Shown here: positions 49,896 to 57,910 of the stretch, in pieces | Position numbering within the stretch: position 1 is the stretch's first letter | Layout of the letters: each line of letters opens with the position of its first letter | Assembly: GCA_036387135.1 (NCBI GenBank) | Contig: DASVUH010000064.1 | Span: forward strand, 62,001-126,000 | Direction of reading: 5' to 3' | DNA from: JALZCH01 sp036387135 | Lineage (GTDB): Bacteria; Acidobacteriota; Blastocatellia; Pyrinomonadales; Pyrinomonadaceae | DNA length: 64,000 nucleotides | The notes under the pieces: generated by a model | What the model saw: the letters and a program-made list of their open reading frames with translations, nothing else | What the model was told of the DNA's origin: nothing | The model's database searches: none | Position numbers and translations under genes: made by a program

Positions 49896-50765
49896 TTAAA
49901 CGACGATTGATTCTTTCACCTGCGCTGCGCCGATTTCTTCCAAACTCTTGATAACTCGTTCAATCAACCAATTCGGCGTCGAAGCCCCGGCTGTCACTCC
50001 GACACGCTCCGCGCCGCGCACGTCTTCCGGGTTAATTTCCGCTTCGGTTTCGATGAGAAAGCTTTTCGGGCATTGTTCCAGACAAACCGCGAGCAGCTTG
50101 CGGCTGTTGGACGAGTGCCGCCCGCCAATGATGTAAAAAGCGTCAACTTCGCCCGCCAAAGCGCGAGCCGCGTCTTGCCTGTCGCGCGTCGCCGAGCAAA
50201 TCGTGTTGACGATTTGCGTTTCGCCGTTGGCGTTTTCTTTGACGGCTTCGGCGGCTTCGAGAAAAGTTTTTAATTTAATCGTCGTCTGCGAAACGACGAG
50301 GGGATTATTTAAACGCGGCAGCGTTTTAACTTCTTCGGCATCCTTAACAATAAATGCGTGCGCCGGAGCGTAGCCTTTGACGCCGATCATTTCCGGGTGA
50401 TCCGGGTTTCCGACAACAACGACGTGACGGTCTTGCGCCGCAGCGCGCGAAGCGAGCCGTTGCACTTTCGTCACAAACGGACAGGTCGCGTCAACAACTT
50501 TCGCGGCGCTCTCGCGCAGCTCGCGCTCGACTTCGGGCGTGACGCCGTGCGCTCTGATCACGGCGGTTTCGCTGCGCTTGATTTGAACGGGTTCGGAAAT
50601 CGTCGCCACGCCTTCTTTTTCGAGCCGCTCCATTTCCTGCGCGTTGTGAATCAACGGTCCGAGGGCACGCACCGTGTCGCCTTCGCCGATAGCCTTTTCA
50701 ACCATCTGCACGGCGCGTTCGACGCCGAAACAAAATCCGAATTCATCTGCCAGCAAAACTTGCAT
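49896..50765 (-). CDS. ispH: 4-hydroxy-3-methylbut-2-enyl diphosphate reductase IspH
   Basis: 289 residues; last step of the MEP isoprenoid pathway, giving IPP and DMAPP. The three Fe-S cysteines are present: Cys12 (FGFCFGVERAV), about Cys94 (VDATCPFVTKVQR) and about Cys188 (NTICSATRDRQDAARAL). The HSSNSRKL and GASTPNWLIERVI motifs for the substrate diphosphate are also present. A [4Fe-4S] enzyme that depends on the Suf system, also in this window. ATG at 50765. Confidence 0.96.
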   Translation of the reverse strand: MQVLLADEFGFCFGVERAVQMVEKAIGEGDTVRALGPLIHNAQEMERLEKEGVATISEPVQIKRSETAVIRAHGVTPEVERELRESAAKVVDATCPFVTKVQRLASRAAAQDRHVVVVGNPDHPEMIGVKGYAPAHAFIVKDAEEVKTLPRLNNPLVVSQTTIKLKTFLEAAEAVKENANGETQIVNTICSATRDRQDAARALAGEVDAFYIIGGRHSSNSRKLLAVCLEQCPKSFLIETEAEINPEDVRGAERVGVTAGASTPNWLIERVIKSLEEIGAAQVKESIVV

Positions 50766-50891
50766 AATTTATAATGAAAGCTCTTTAACTTTCGTGAATA
50801 GTTTAACAAACGGCGCGCAAACTTGAAACTTAGCGAATCGGTTCGCGCAAACCGTTTACAACTAAATAGTTGGTTGTGCCATAATATTTTT

Positions 50892-51128
50892 ATGAGCGAA
50901 CTTGAAGACCGAATCACAATTGATCCAAATATTTGCAACGGTAAACCGACAATTCGCCATAAAAGAATTACCGTGCAGACGATTCTGGAATTTTTGAGCA
51001 GCGGAGATTCAATCGAAGAAATCTTGGAGCAGTATCCGACTTTGGAGAAAGAAGATATTTACGCCTGCCTGAAATTTGCTACAAATTTGATGCAGCATAA
51101 TTACGTCTTAGAACCGATTTCGGTATGA
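50892..51128 (+). CDS. DUF433 antitoxin-like protein (module 3)
   Basis: 78 residues from the ATG at 50892; the longer reading frame from 50823 crosses the left repeat and is not credited. DUF433 block: ITIDPNICNGKPTIRHKRITVQTILEFLSSG, then SIEEILEQYPTLEKEDIYAC, both conserved in module 1. A 4-bp ATGA overlap couples it to the toxin gene. The small cassette lies between direct repeats. It is expected to bind and neutralise the PIN-like toxin and repress the pair. Confidence 0.88.
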   Translation: MSELEDRITIDPNICNGKPTIRHKRITVQTILEFLSSGDSIEEILEQYPTLEKEDIYACLKFATNLMQHNYVLEPISV

Positions 51129-51463
51129 AAAAATACCTCGTTGACGCCAATCTCCCCGCGAAAATAAGCGTCTGGCAGAATAATGATTTCGAGTTTGTCA
51201 AAAACATTAACGATCAATGGACGGACAGTGAAATTTGGGATTACGCAAAACAGAATAATCTGACCATTATCACCAAAGACGCTGATTTTTCACACCGAAT
51301 TATCGTCAGTCCGCCGCCGAAAATTATTCACATCAAAATCGGAAATATGAAACTCAAAGAGTTTGAATCCGTCATCCAAAAGATTTGGACGACGGCGGAA
51401 AAGTTATCCGAAAATCACAAACCGGTTAATGTTTTCAGAGATCGCATCGAAGCGGTAAATTAG
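51125..51463 (+). CDS. DUF5615 PIN-like toxin (module 3)
   Basis: 112 residues: KKYLVDANLPAKISVW (first Asp), WTDSEIWDYAKQNNLTIITKDADF (Asp/Glu and the TKDADF motif shared with module 1), then PPPKIIHIKIGNMKLKEFE. Likely ribonuclease toxin. The stop codon falls within the right direct repeat, and the helicase stop on the other strand lies in the same four bases. Tail-to-tail overlap with that gene is 4 bp. Confidence 0.87.
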   Translation: MKKYLVDANLPAKISVWQNNDFEFVKNINDQWTDSEIWDYAKQNNLTIITKDADFSHRIIVSPPPKIIHIKIGNMKLKEFESVIQKIWTTAEKLSENHKPVNVFRDRIEAVN

Positions 51464-53331
51464 CGAATCGGCTCGCGCAAAATGATTTCGACGGCGCGTG
51501 CGGCAACGTCTGCAACTGCCGGATTCGATTTTCCAAGACCTGCCACTTGCATCAACGCTTCGCCGGTGCGAGATAAAAGCCGCACCAAATCGCCTTCAGC
51601 AGCGCCGGATTCTTCGACCAATTCGCCCCAATCCGCGCCATTCACCCAAAAAGCGGCGGTTGCGGCGGCGCTAAAATTCAATTCCGGCGCAGGCTCGACT
51701 TCAAAACGCCATTCCTGTCCTGCAATTTCAAAGGCTACGGTTTCAAATTCGCCCAAGATTTTCAAAACATCGTCTTCGAGAGGCAAATCGCCGTAATTGC
51801 GGTCGGAATCCGAAGCCAGCGCAGCCATCAGAGCGACGGTTTGCGGCAATTCGTAATCGGTAAAAAATCCGCGCCGCAAAGCTTCGCCGACGAGCAGCGG
51901 GCGGTCAACGCGCACGTCGGCGAGCCAGCGCCCTTCCTCCGTCACTTTTTGCCCGACGTAATCGAGATAACCGAGCGAATCCAGCACTTTCGCCCGATTT
52001 TCAAACGGCTGCCAGATTTCTCCGCGCAAAACGTCAATGTCGCGCGAAAATTTTTCGAGCGCGTCGGCGTCTTCCAGAAAATTCCACAAAACCTGCAAGC
52101 AGCCGTTGCGCTCAGGCTTGCTCAAACTCGACGGCGGCAGCGACTGAATCAAATCTTCGATTAATTCGGTCGCGCCCGTGTTTTCATCTTCGATGCGCGA
52201 GAATTTCGGCTCGTCAATCGCGGGATTTTTGCCCTCGTGAATGTCGTGAAAAGCGTCATCGAGCGAATTTTCGTGAAGCGGATATTTTTTGAAGTAAATG
52301 CGAGTTATGTGCGAGAGCTGAAGCGTCACGCCCTGCCCATTTTCGCGCATCGCCACAACTCTTTCACCGTGTTTTTGCAAGACCAAAAAGAAACGCCGAC
52401 CGCTGCGCCCCTGAGATACGATGCGACCTTGCTGCACGTTGTCGGTCAGCCAGCGATGACGCAGTTCGGCGCGCGTGTCAGGCAGATTTTCGTGCAGACG
52501 CATCCGCGCCGAAGCCAATCTTTCCAAACCGCGAACATCGTCAACCGAAATTTGAAAACCGCTTTCCTTTAAATTTTGCTCGATAAAACTTTGAGTCCGA
52601 CTCCGCTCGCGCTCTAATTTGCTGATTTTTCTGGCAGTTTCCCGAAATGCAAAAGAGCGTTCGGCAATTTCTCGCACCTGCGAAAAACTGCCGTAAGCGT
52701 CGAGCAGATTGAGCAAACTCGTATAAGTCGCCCGAAACTGGCTTTGCAAAGCATCGGGCTGCGCGCGCAGCAAATTAGCGATTCTGAGCGGATTTTGATA
52801 AACGCCCGGCACTAAAACGGCGAAACCGACGTTATCGCGCCCGCGCCTTCCGGCGCGCCCGGTCATTTGCTGCAATTCGGAGGCGAAAAGCGGACGCCAG
52901 CCGTCGTTTCCGCGCGTGTCGGCGTTTGAGATAACAACTGTGCGCGCCGGAAAATCAACTCCGGCGGCGACGGTCGAAGTGGCAAAAATCGCGTCGAGCA
53001 AACCGGCAGCCATCAGCTTTTCGACCAGCAATTTCCAGGCTGGAATATGCCCTGCGTGATGCGAAGCGACGCCGCCGCGAATCACCGTATTGCGATGTTT
53101 GTGATAAGCGATTTCGGGATGAGCTTCCGTGTATTCGCGGACAAAAAGGCGGCGTTTTTCGGCTCTTTCAGCGTCCTGTGTTTTGAAATTTTTTGCTACA
53201 AGCGCGACTTCCTGCGCCGCTTCGTCGCAGCGTTTGCGAGTTGGCAAAAAAACAATCGCCGGCAGCAAATTAAACCCGCGTAAAGCCGAGATTAATTGCG
53301 GCGGCGGAATTTCCGGCAGTTTAAATCTCAT
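51460..53331 (-). CDS. Ski2-like helicase protein lacking the first RecA domain
   Basis: 623 residues. It begins directly with a short lead (MRFKLPEIPPPQLIS) and then RecA domain 2: AIVFLPTRKRCDEAAQEV, HHAGHIPAWKLLVEKLM, the motif V region FATSTVAAGVDFPARTVVI and motif VI QMTGRAGRRGRDNVGFAVL. These are as in Ski2/Mtr4-type RNA helicases, followed by a winged helix and helical bundle-like C-terminus. Walker A and DEAD-box motifs are absent, so it cannot act as a complete helicase alone. An in-frame TAA directly precedes the ATG, so this is not a mis-called start, and the 157 bp upstream hold no missing half. Its stop lies in the 22-bp repeat. Confidence 0.8.
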   Translation of the reverse strand: MRFKLPEIPPPQLISALRGFNLLPAIVFLPTRKRCDEAAQEVALVAKNFKTQDAERAEKRRLFVREYTEAHPEIAYHKHRNTVIRGGVASHHAGHIPAWKLLVEKLMAAGLLDAIFATSTVAAGVDFPARTVVISNADTRGNDGWRPLFASELQQMTGRAGRRGRDNVGFAVLVPGVYQNPLRIANLLRAQPDALQSQFRATYTSLLNLLDAYGSFSQVREIAERSFAFRETARKISKLERERSRTQSFIEQNLKESGFQISVDDVRGLERLASARMRLHENLPDTRAELRHRWLTDNVQQGRIVSQGRSGRRFFLVLQKHGERVVAMRENGQGVTLQLSHITRIYFKKYPLHENSLDDAFHDIHEGKNPAIDEPKFSRIEDENTGATELIEDLIQSLPPSSLSKPERNGCLQVLWNFLEDADALEKFSRDIDVLRGEIWQPFENRAKVLDSLGYLDYVGQKVTEEGRWLADVRVDRPLLVGEALRRGFFTDYELPQTVALMAALASDSDRNYGDLPLEDDVLKILGEFETVAFEIAGQEWRFEVEPAPELNFSAAATAAFWVNGADWGELVEESGAAEGDLVRLLSRTGEALMQVAGLGKSNPAVADVAARAVEIILREPIR

Positions 53332-53488
53332 TTACAGTTTATTTTAACTTTTTGCGTCGGTCGCGCAAGGGGAATTTCTCAAAGTTTATGCAAATCTTAT
53401 AAATCACTATTGATAGGATTTGCCCAATGCAATTTTTCTATGTGAAATCTACTTTCTCCTATTTGATACCTATGGAATGTTGCAATTT

Positions 53489-53845
53489 TTAAATTAACTT
53501 TTCTTCCTGCTGATCCCATATTTCAAATAATGATTGCATCTCGGCTCCAACATAAGCGCCGACTACCCCTACTTTGCTATGCACAAGCTGCACTCCGACA
53601 ATTATTCGCACAAATTCCTCATCCAACCGCAGTTTGCCGATAACTTCCTTATCTCCTTTGACTAGAACGAAACCTTCAAGATCACCGCCATGCGGTTCAA
53701 GCGCAACCGCTTCAAAGTTGTCAATCTTGCCTTCCTGTTGAAGCCTGATGCAGAATTGCATCGCGTCGTTAAGAACGCTCTTAGCCGCTTTTTCTCTTCC
53801 CGGAATTAAAGCCCCCCAACCAATGAACAAAGCACCTTTAGCCAT
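53489..53845 (-). CDS. conserved protein of unknown function (118 aa)
   Basis: 118 residues, soluble, alpha/beta, no signal. Distinct phrases: KGALFIGWGALIPGREKAAKSVL at the start, ALEPHGGDLEGFVLVKGD in the middle, and LVHSKVGVVGAYVGAEMQSLF near the end. It is recognisable as a group of similar small bacterial proteins, but no name or function is known to me. It lies between plsC and the helicase gene, same strand, with 157 bp to the latter. Confidence 0.75.
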   Translation of the reverse strand: MAKGALFIGWGALIPGREKAAKSVLNDAMQFCIRLQQEGKIDNFEAVALEPHGGDLEGFVLVKGDKEVIGKLRLDEEFVRIIVGVQLVHSKVGVVGAYVGAEMQSLFEIWDQQEEKLI

Positions 53846-53901
53846 ATCAATTCTCCTATAATTTTATACAGACAAACATATTTGAGAAAGATTCCGCAAT
53901 T

Positions 53902-54708
53902 TCATTTCGCGAGTTCGCCCGCAACTAAAGCGCGCGTTTTATCTCGTAGCGTTTCCATGTCGTTTTCAACCGTCAAGCCCGCAGTTTCAATCGGCGATAA
54001 AAAGACAATTTCGATTGTGCCGGGATATGCGACGCCCGTTTTTTTGCCCATTAAGTAATCCGAATTTTTGACGGCGACCGGGACAATCGGGGTTTGAGTT
54101 TCGATAGCGACTGAAAAAGCGCCGCGTTTGAAAGGCAGCAGTTCGGCGGGCAGAGCGCGCGTGCCTTCAGCGAAGATTGCGAACGAAACGCCGTCGGCGA
54201 TTTTTTGGCGGACGGCTTCGAGAGTTTGGGAAGCGCGCTCCGGGTTTGAACGGTCAATCGGCAGAATGTTGACATACTGCATTCCGTAACCGAAAACGGG
54301 AACTTTCAAAAGCTCTTTTTTCGCCACGAGTCCCATTTTTTTGCCGGTGTGCGCGAACATCGCCGCGGTGTCCAGATACGAGCGGTGATTAGAGGCGAAA
54401 ACGTAAGCCTTGTTCGGTTCTAAATTTTCCAAACCTTTCATTACGATGCGAGCGCCGCTCAGACGCAGCCACCAGCGCGCGCCCCACCGAGCAAACGGGT
54501 AAAACCATTCGCGGCGATTAATTAAACCGAGAACAAGCAGAATCGGCGGCGCGATGAGGAGAACCATAAACGCAACCACCAACATTGACCAGAAATACCA
54601 AAGCCGCCCGGTGAAGTTGCGCTTCGTGTTAAACTTCTGCTCCGAGAAAACAATTTTTTTATTTTTCGCTAATTTTTCGGAGAAACTTTCAGTCAAATGT
54701 TCAGACAT
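53902..54708 (-). CDS. 1-acylglycerol-3-phosphate acyltransferase (PlsC family)
   Basis: 268 residues. A long N-terminal stretch of about 35 soluble residues is followed by a membrane segment (FWSMLVVAFMVLLIAPPILLVL). The acyltransferase motifs are NHRSYLDTAAMF (H-x4-D, about 105-110), then NILPIDRSNPERASQ and FAEGTRALPAELLPFKRG, and PIVPVAVKNSDYLMG. It adds the second acyl chain to lysophosphatidate. The start ATG overlaps the divergent M14 gene's start by 12 bp; an internal start downstream may be used instead. Confidence 0.9.
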   Translation of the reverse strand: MSEHLTESFSEKLAKNKKIVFSEQKFNTKRNFTGRLWYFWSMLVVAFMVLLIAPPILLVLGLINRREWFYPFARWGARWWLRLSGARIVMKGLENLEPNKAYVFASNHRSYLDTAAMFAHTGKKMGLVAKKELLKVPVFGYGMQYVNILPIDRSNPERASQTLEAVRQKIADGVSFAIFAEGTRALPAELLPFKRGAFSVAIETQTPIVPVAVKNSDYLMGKKTGVAYPGTIEIVFLSPIETAGLTVENDMETLRDKTRALVAGELAK

Positions 54709-57048
54709 CTTCTTGTTTTATTCGTCGTTTTCGTTTTCGCGCCCGCTTTTGTTTTAGCACAAAAAACGGCTGTTCCATCACCCGAATCAATTTTAGGTTT
54801 TCGCCCGACAACCGATAAAACCATCGCCGATTGGCGGCAGATTACAGATTATTTCCAAAAGCTCGACCGCGCGAGCGACCGCGTTTCGATGCAGACGCTC
54901 GGTGAAACGACTTTGAAAAAGCCTTTTATTGTAGCTTTTATCAGCTCGCCGGAAAACGTCCGGCAGCTTGATAAATATAAACAAATAAACGCGCAGCTTG
55001 CATCCGGCAATGTCAAAAACAATTTTAATTCTTTGATTTCGCAAGGCAAATCGGTCGTCGCAATTTCGTGTTCGATTCACTCGACAGAAATTGTCGCCTC
55101 GCAAATGTCTATGAATCTGGCTTATGAATTGGCGACGGCGCGCGACGCGGAAACGCTCGAAATTTTAAACAACACGATTCTTCTGTTGATTCCTTCGATG
55201 AACCCGGACGGCGTGCAAATCGTCGCCGATTGGTATCGCAAAACTTTGAACACTTCAGCCGAAGGCAGCACGCCGCCGGAGCTTTATCATTATTATGCCG
55301 GACACGATAACAACCGCGATTGGTTTATGCTCAATCTCAAAGAAACACGTCTCGTGACCGATCTTTTCTGGCGAAACTGGTATCCGCATATTGTTTACGA
55401 CGTTCACCAGATGGGTTCAAACGGCGCGCGTTTTATCATTCCGCCATTTTTCGACCCGCCGAATCCGAATATTCCGCCCGCGATTTTGCGTGAAGTCGGC
55501 GCGGTCGGCTATCGAATGGCGGCGGATTTACAAGCTGAAAACATTGCGGGCGTGGCGACAAACGCTTATTTCGATACATGGTGGCACGGCGGCTTTCGTT
55601 CGTCGCCGTATTTTCACAACTCAATCGGAATTTTGTCCGAAGCCGCAAGCGCGCGTTTGATGTCGCCGATTAAAATAACCGAAGAAGATTTGCGAAAATC
55701 GCCGAAACAGCGCGGTTTGGAATCGCCTCTGCAAATGGTGACCAATCATCCGAATCCGTGGACGGGCGGCACGTGGACGCCCGGCGACATTGCCCGAATC
55801 GAAATGGTTGCGTCTCGCGCCGTTTTAAAAATGGGCGCGAAATTCCGGCAGGAATATCTCGAAAATTTTTACAATCTCAACCGCCAGAATCTCCAGCCGA
55901 ATGATAAACAGCCGGTCGCTTACGTTATTGACGCGGCGCAAGCAAATGAAGAAAACGTTTCGCGGATGATTGAAATTCTGCTCGCGCAAGGCGTCGAAAT
56001 TCACGAATTAATCAGAGAATTACACACCAACGAAACGGAAATTCCGGCGGGAAGCTTTGTCGTTTTTCTTGCCCAGCCGCAGCGAAACAATGTTCAGGCT
56101 TTGTTTGAACGGCAGGTTTATCCGAACCGTTTAAATGCAAACGGCGAGGCGGAAGTGCCTTACGATGTCGCGGGCTGGACTTTGCCTTTGCAAATGGGCG
56201 TCAAAACCACCGCAGTTCAGTCATTCAAAGACGCCGCTCCGCTCAGCGCTGCTAGAAAAATTGCCCACATCAATCAAGCGCGCGCCGCTTTGAATTTGTC
56301 AGCCGCAAAAGAATCTTTCGCCAAATTGCCGAATCCATTGAACAAAAACGTGCAAATCGGTTTGTATAAATCTTACAACTCCTCAATGGACGAAGGCTGG
56401 ACGCGGTTTGTTTTCGATTCTTTCCAGATTCCGTTCGATTCGCTTCTCGATGCGGATGTCAGAAAAGGCGATTTAAATGCGCGTTTCGACGTGATAGTTT
56501 TGCCTTCGCAAACTGAAAATCAAATCGTCAATGGTTTGAAAAAAGGTGAATACCCGGACGAATTTATTGGTGGAATGACGGAAGCGGGCGTCGAAAATCT
56601 AAGAAATTTTGTCGAAGCGGGCGGCAAGCTCATCTGTTTTGACGACAGTTGCGAAATGGCGATCAATCGTTTCAAGCTGCCACTCAAAAACGTTTTAAAC
56701 GGAATGAAGCGAAACGAGTTTTACAATCCCGGCTCGATTGTTCAGCTTGAAGTTGACGCGGGAAATCCCCTTGCCAAAGGATTGCGCCGCGAAACTCCGG
56801 CTTATTTCATCAACAGCGCGGCGTTTGAAGCGACCGACAATTCAAAAGTAAAAGTTGCGGCGCGTTATGCGGAGAAAAATGCTTTGATGTCGGGCTGGAT
56901 GATCGGCGAAAAATATTTAAACGGCAAGATCGCGCTCGCCGAAATCGAAATGGGACGAGGAAAAATCGTTCTTTTCGGTTTCCGCCCGCAGCATCGAGGG
57001 CAAACGTGGGTGACATTTCCGTTTGTTTTCAATGCGCTCGCACATTAA
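54697..57048 (+). CDS. secreted M14 family zinc carboxypeptidase-like protein
   Basis: 783 residues. Signal peptide (LLVLFVVFVFAPAFVLAQ). M14 catalytic domain: AISCSIHSTEIVASQMSMNL with the H-x2-E zinc motif (His about 127, Glu about 130), then LLIPSMNPDGVQIVADWYRK, GHDNNRDWFMLNLKETR and the third zinc ligand in IVYDVHQMGSNGARFI. C-terminal to the peptidase are about 400 residues with beta-rich parts and a Rossmann-like region ending in IVLFGFRPQHRGQTW. Members of this type are typical in Bacteroidota and Acidobacteriota. The substrate is unknown. Confidence 0.9.
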   Translation: MFRHLLVLFVVFVFAPAFVLAQKTAVPSPESILGFRPTTDKTIADWRQITDYFQKLDRASDRVSMQTLGETTLKKPFIVAFISSPENVRQLDKYKQINAQLASGNVKNNFNSLISQGKSVVAISCSIHSTEIVASQMSMNLAYELATARDAETLEILNNTILLLIPSMNPDGVQIVADWYRKTLNTSAEGSTPPELYHYYAGHDNNRDWFMLNLKETRLVTDLFWRNWYPHIVYDVHQMGSNGARFIIPPFFDPPNPNIPPAILREVGAVGYRMAADLQAENIAGVATNAYFDTWWHGGFRSSPYFHNSIGILSEAASARLMSPIKITEEDLRKSPKQRGLESPLQMVTNHPNPWTGGTWTPGDIARIEMVASRAVLKMGAKFRQEYLENFYNLNRQNLQPNDKQPVAYVIDAAQANEENVSRMIEILLAQGVEIHELIRELHTNETEIPAGSFVVFLAQPQRNNVQALFERQVYPNRLNANGEAEVPYDVAGWTLPLQMGVKTTAVQSFKDAAPLSAARKIAHINQARAALNLSAAKESFAKLPNPLNKNVQIGLYKSYNSSMDEGWTRFVFDSFQIPFDSLLDADVRKGDLNARFDVIVLPSQTENQIVNGLKKGEYPDEFIGGMTEAGVENLRNFVEAGGKLICFDDSCEMAINRFKLPLKNVLNGMKRNEFYNPGSIVQLEVDAGNPLAKGLRRETPAYFINSAAFEATDNSKVKVAARYAEKNALMSGWMIGEKYLNGKIALAEIEMGRGKIVLFGFRPQHRGQTWVTFPFVFNALAH

Positions 57049-57069
57049 ATTTTCTCAAAGCTATTTTCA

Positions 57070-57182
57070 AAAAATCTTCGCGCCCTTTGCGTTTAACTTC
57101 GCGTCCTTTGCGGTTTCGTTTTAATCATTAAGAATTAACCGCAAAGGACGCAAAGGTTCTCGCAAAGGGCGCGAAGATTTTT
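57070..57182. repeat. compound REP-like inverted repeat
   Basis: Outer arms of 22 bp (57070-57091 with 57161-57182; core TTCGCGCCCTTTGCG) and inner arms of 15 bp (57101-57115 with 57137-57151; core CGTCCTTTGCGGTT). Both arms carry the CGCAAAGG(G/A)CGC theme, so the unit is two similar repeats nested in opposite orientation. Non-coding, between the M14 gene and the sigma factor. Confidence 0.8.
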
Positions 57183-57283
57183 GCGATTTGCTTTCCTTTC
57201 AGGCTTTATCCGAAAATCCTTAAATTTTTTACAATAATTTGTAACCTTTTGACTGTTTTGGGAACTAAACATTCGTAAGGCAA

Positions 57284-57910
57284 TTGAGAGCTGCAAAGCG
57301 CAGTAATTTTCCGATGCTCTATCAAGCGAGTGTAGAAATAAACAATTTAATGGAAAGTTCCGATGATTTGATCGCCAGAGTTCAAGGCGGCGACCGCGAA
57401 GCTTTCGGTCTGATTTTCGAGCATCATTCCCGGTTTATTTACAAATTTATTTACGCGATGCTCGGCGATCAGAGCCTGGCGGAAGAGTTGACGCAGGAAA
57501 CTTTTTTGGGAGCTTACAAAGGAATTCACAGTTTGCGCGGCGAGGCGCAATTGAAGACCTGGCTTTGCGGGATTGCGAAAAATGTTGTTTACAAATCTTT
57601 CCGGTCGAATCGGAAAGAAGGAATGAAAAGCGGCGACGAAATTGAATCTTTAGACGTAGTTGATAAAAAAAATCTGCCGCCCGACCACGAATTTTTGAGC
57701 AAGGAATTAAATCAAAAAATCAGCTCGGCGCTCGCCAGACTGGACGAAGATAAGCGGCTCGTTTTTACGCTCAAGGAGCTGCAAAATCTGAGTTATCAGG
57801 AGATTTCGGAAATTACGGGGTTTACCGTCCCGAAGCTTAAAACCGATCTGCATCGCGCTAAAAATGAAATGCGAACCGCGCTCGCGCCGTATTTGGAGGT
57901 GAAAAAATGA
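57284..57910 (+). CDS. ECF-type RNA polymerase sigma factor
   Basis: 208 residues in the longest frame, from a TTG at 57284. ATGs at 57314 and 57350 (MESSDDLIARVQGGDREAF, a common sigma-factor start) are also possible, and none has a strong ribosome site. Region 2: EHHSRFIYKFIYAMLGDQSLAEELTQETFL. Region 4: ALARLDEDKRLVFTLKELQNLSYQEISEITG. About 180 residues are enough for an ECF factor. The stop overlaps the anti-sigma ATG by 4 bp, so they are coupled. The target promoters are unknown. Confidence 0.92.
   Translation: MRAAKRSNFPMLYQASVEINNLMESSDDLIARVQGGDREAFGLIFEHHSRFIYKFIYAMLGDQSLAEELTQETFLGAYKGIHSLRGEAQLKTWLCGIAKNVVYKSFRSNRKEGMKSGDEIESLDVVDKKNLPPDHEFLSKELNQKISSALARLDEDKRLVFTLKELQNLSYQEISEITGFTVPKLKTDLHRAKNEMRTALAPYLEVKK

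Larger units (their letters stand above)
50830..51481. repeat. 22-bp direct repeats bounding a DUF433/DUF5615 module
   Basis: Copies at 50830-50851 and 51460-51481 are identical except for one base (T/C at position 13). Read on the minus strand both encode Leu-Arg-Glu-Pro-Ile-Arg-stop; the mismatch is a synonymous GAA/GAG. The right-hand copy is the real end of the helicase gene, and the left-hand copy is the duplicate. The toxin-antitoxin-like genes lie between them. This looks like a target-site duplication or attachment-type repeat of an inserted cassette. Confidence 0.8.

Noticed and set aside
50823..50891. N-terminal extension of the module 3 antitoxin
   Set aside because: The frame is open but crosses the direct repeat copy. 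The ATG at 50892 aligns with module 1's N-terminus.
57070..57182. CRISPR array
   Set aside because: The repeats are inverted and only two per type, without regular spacers.
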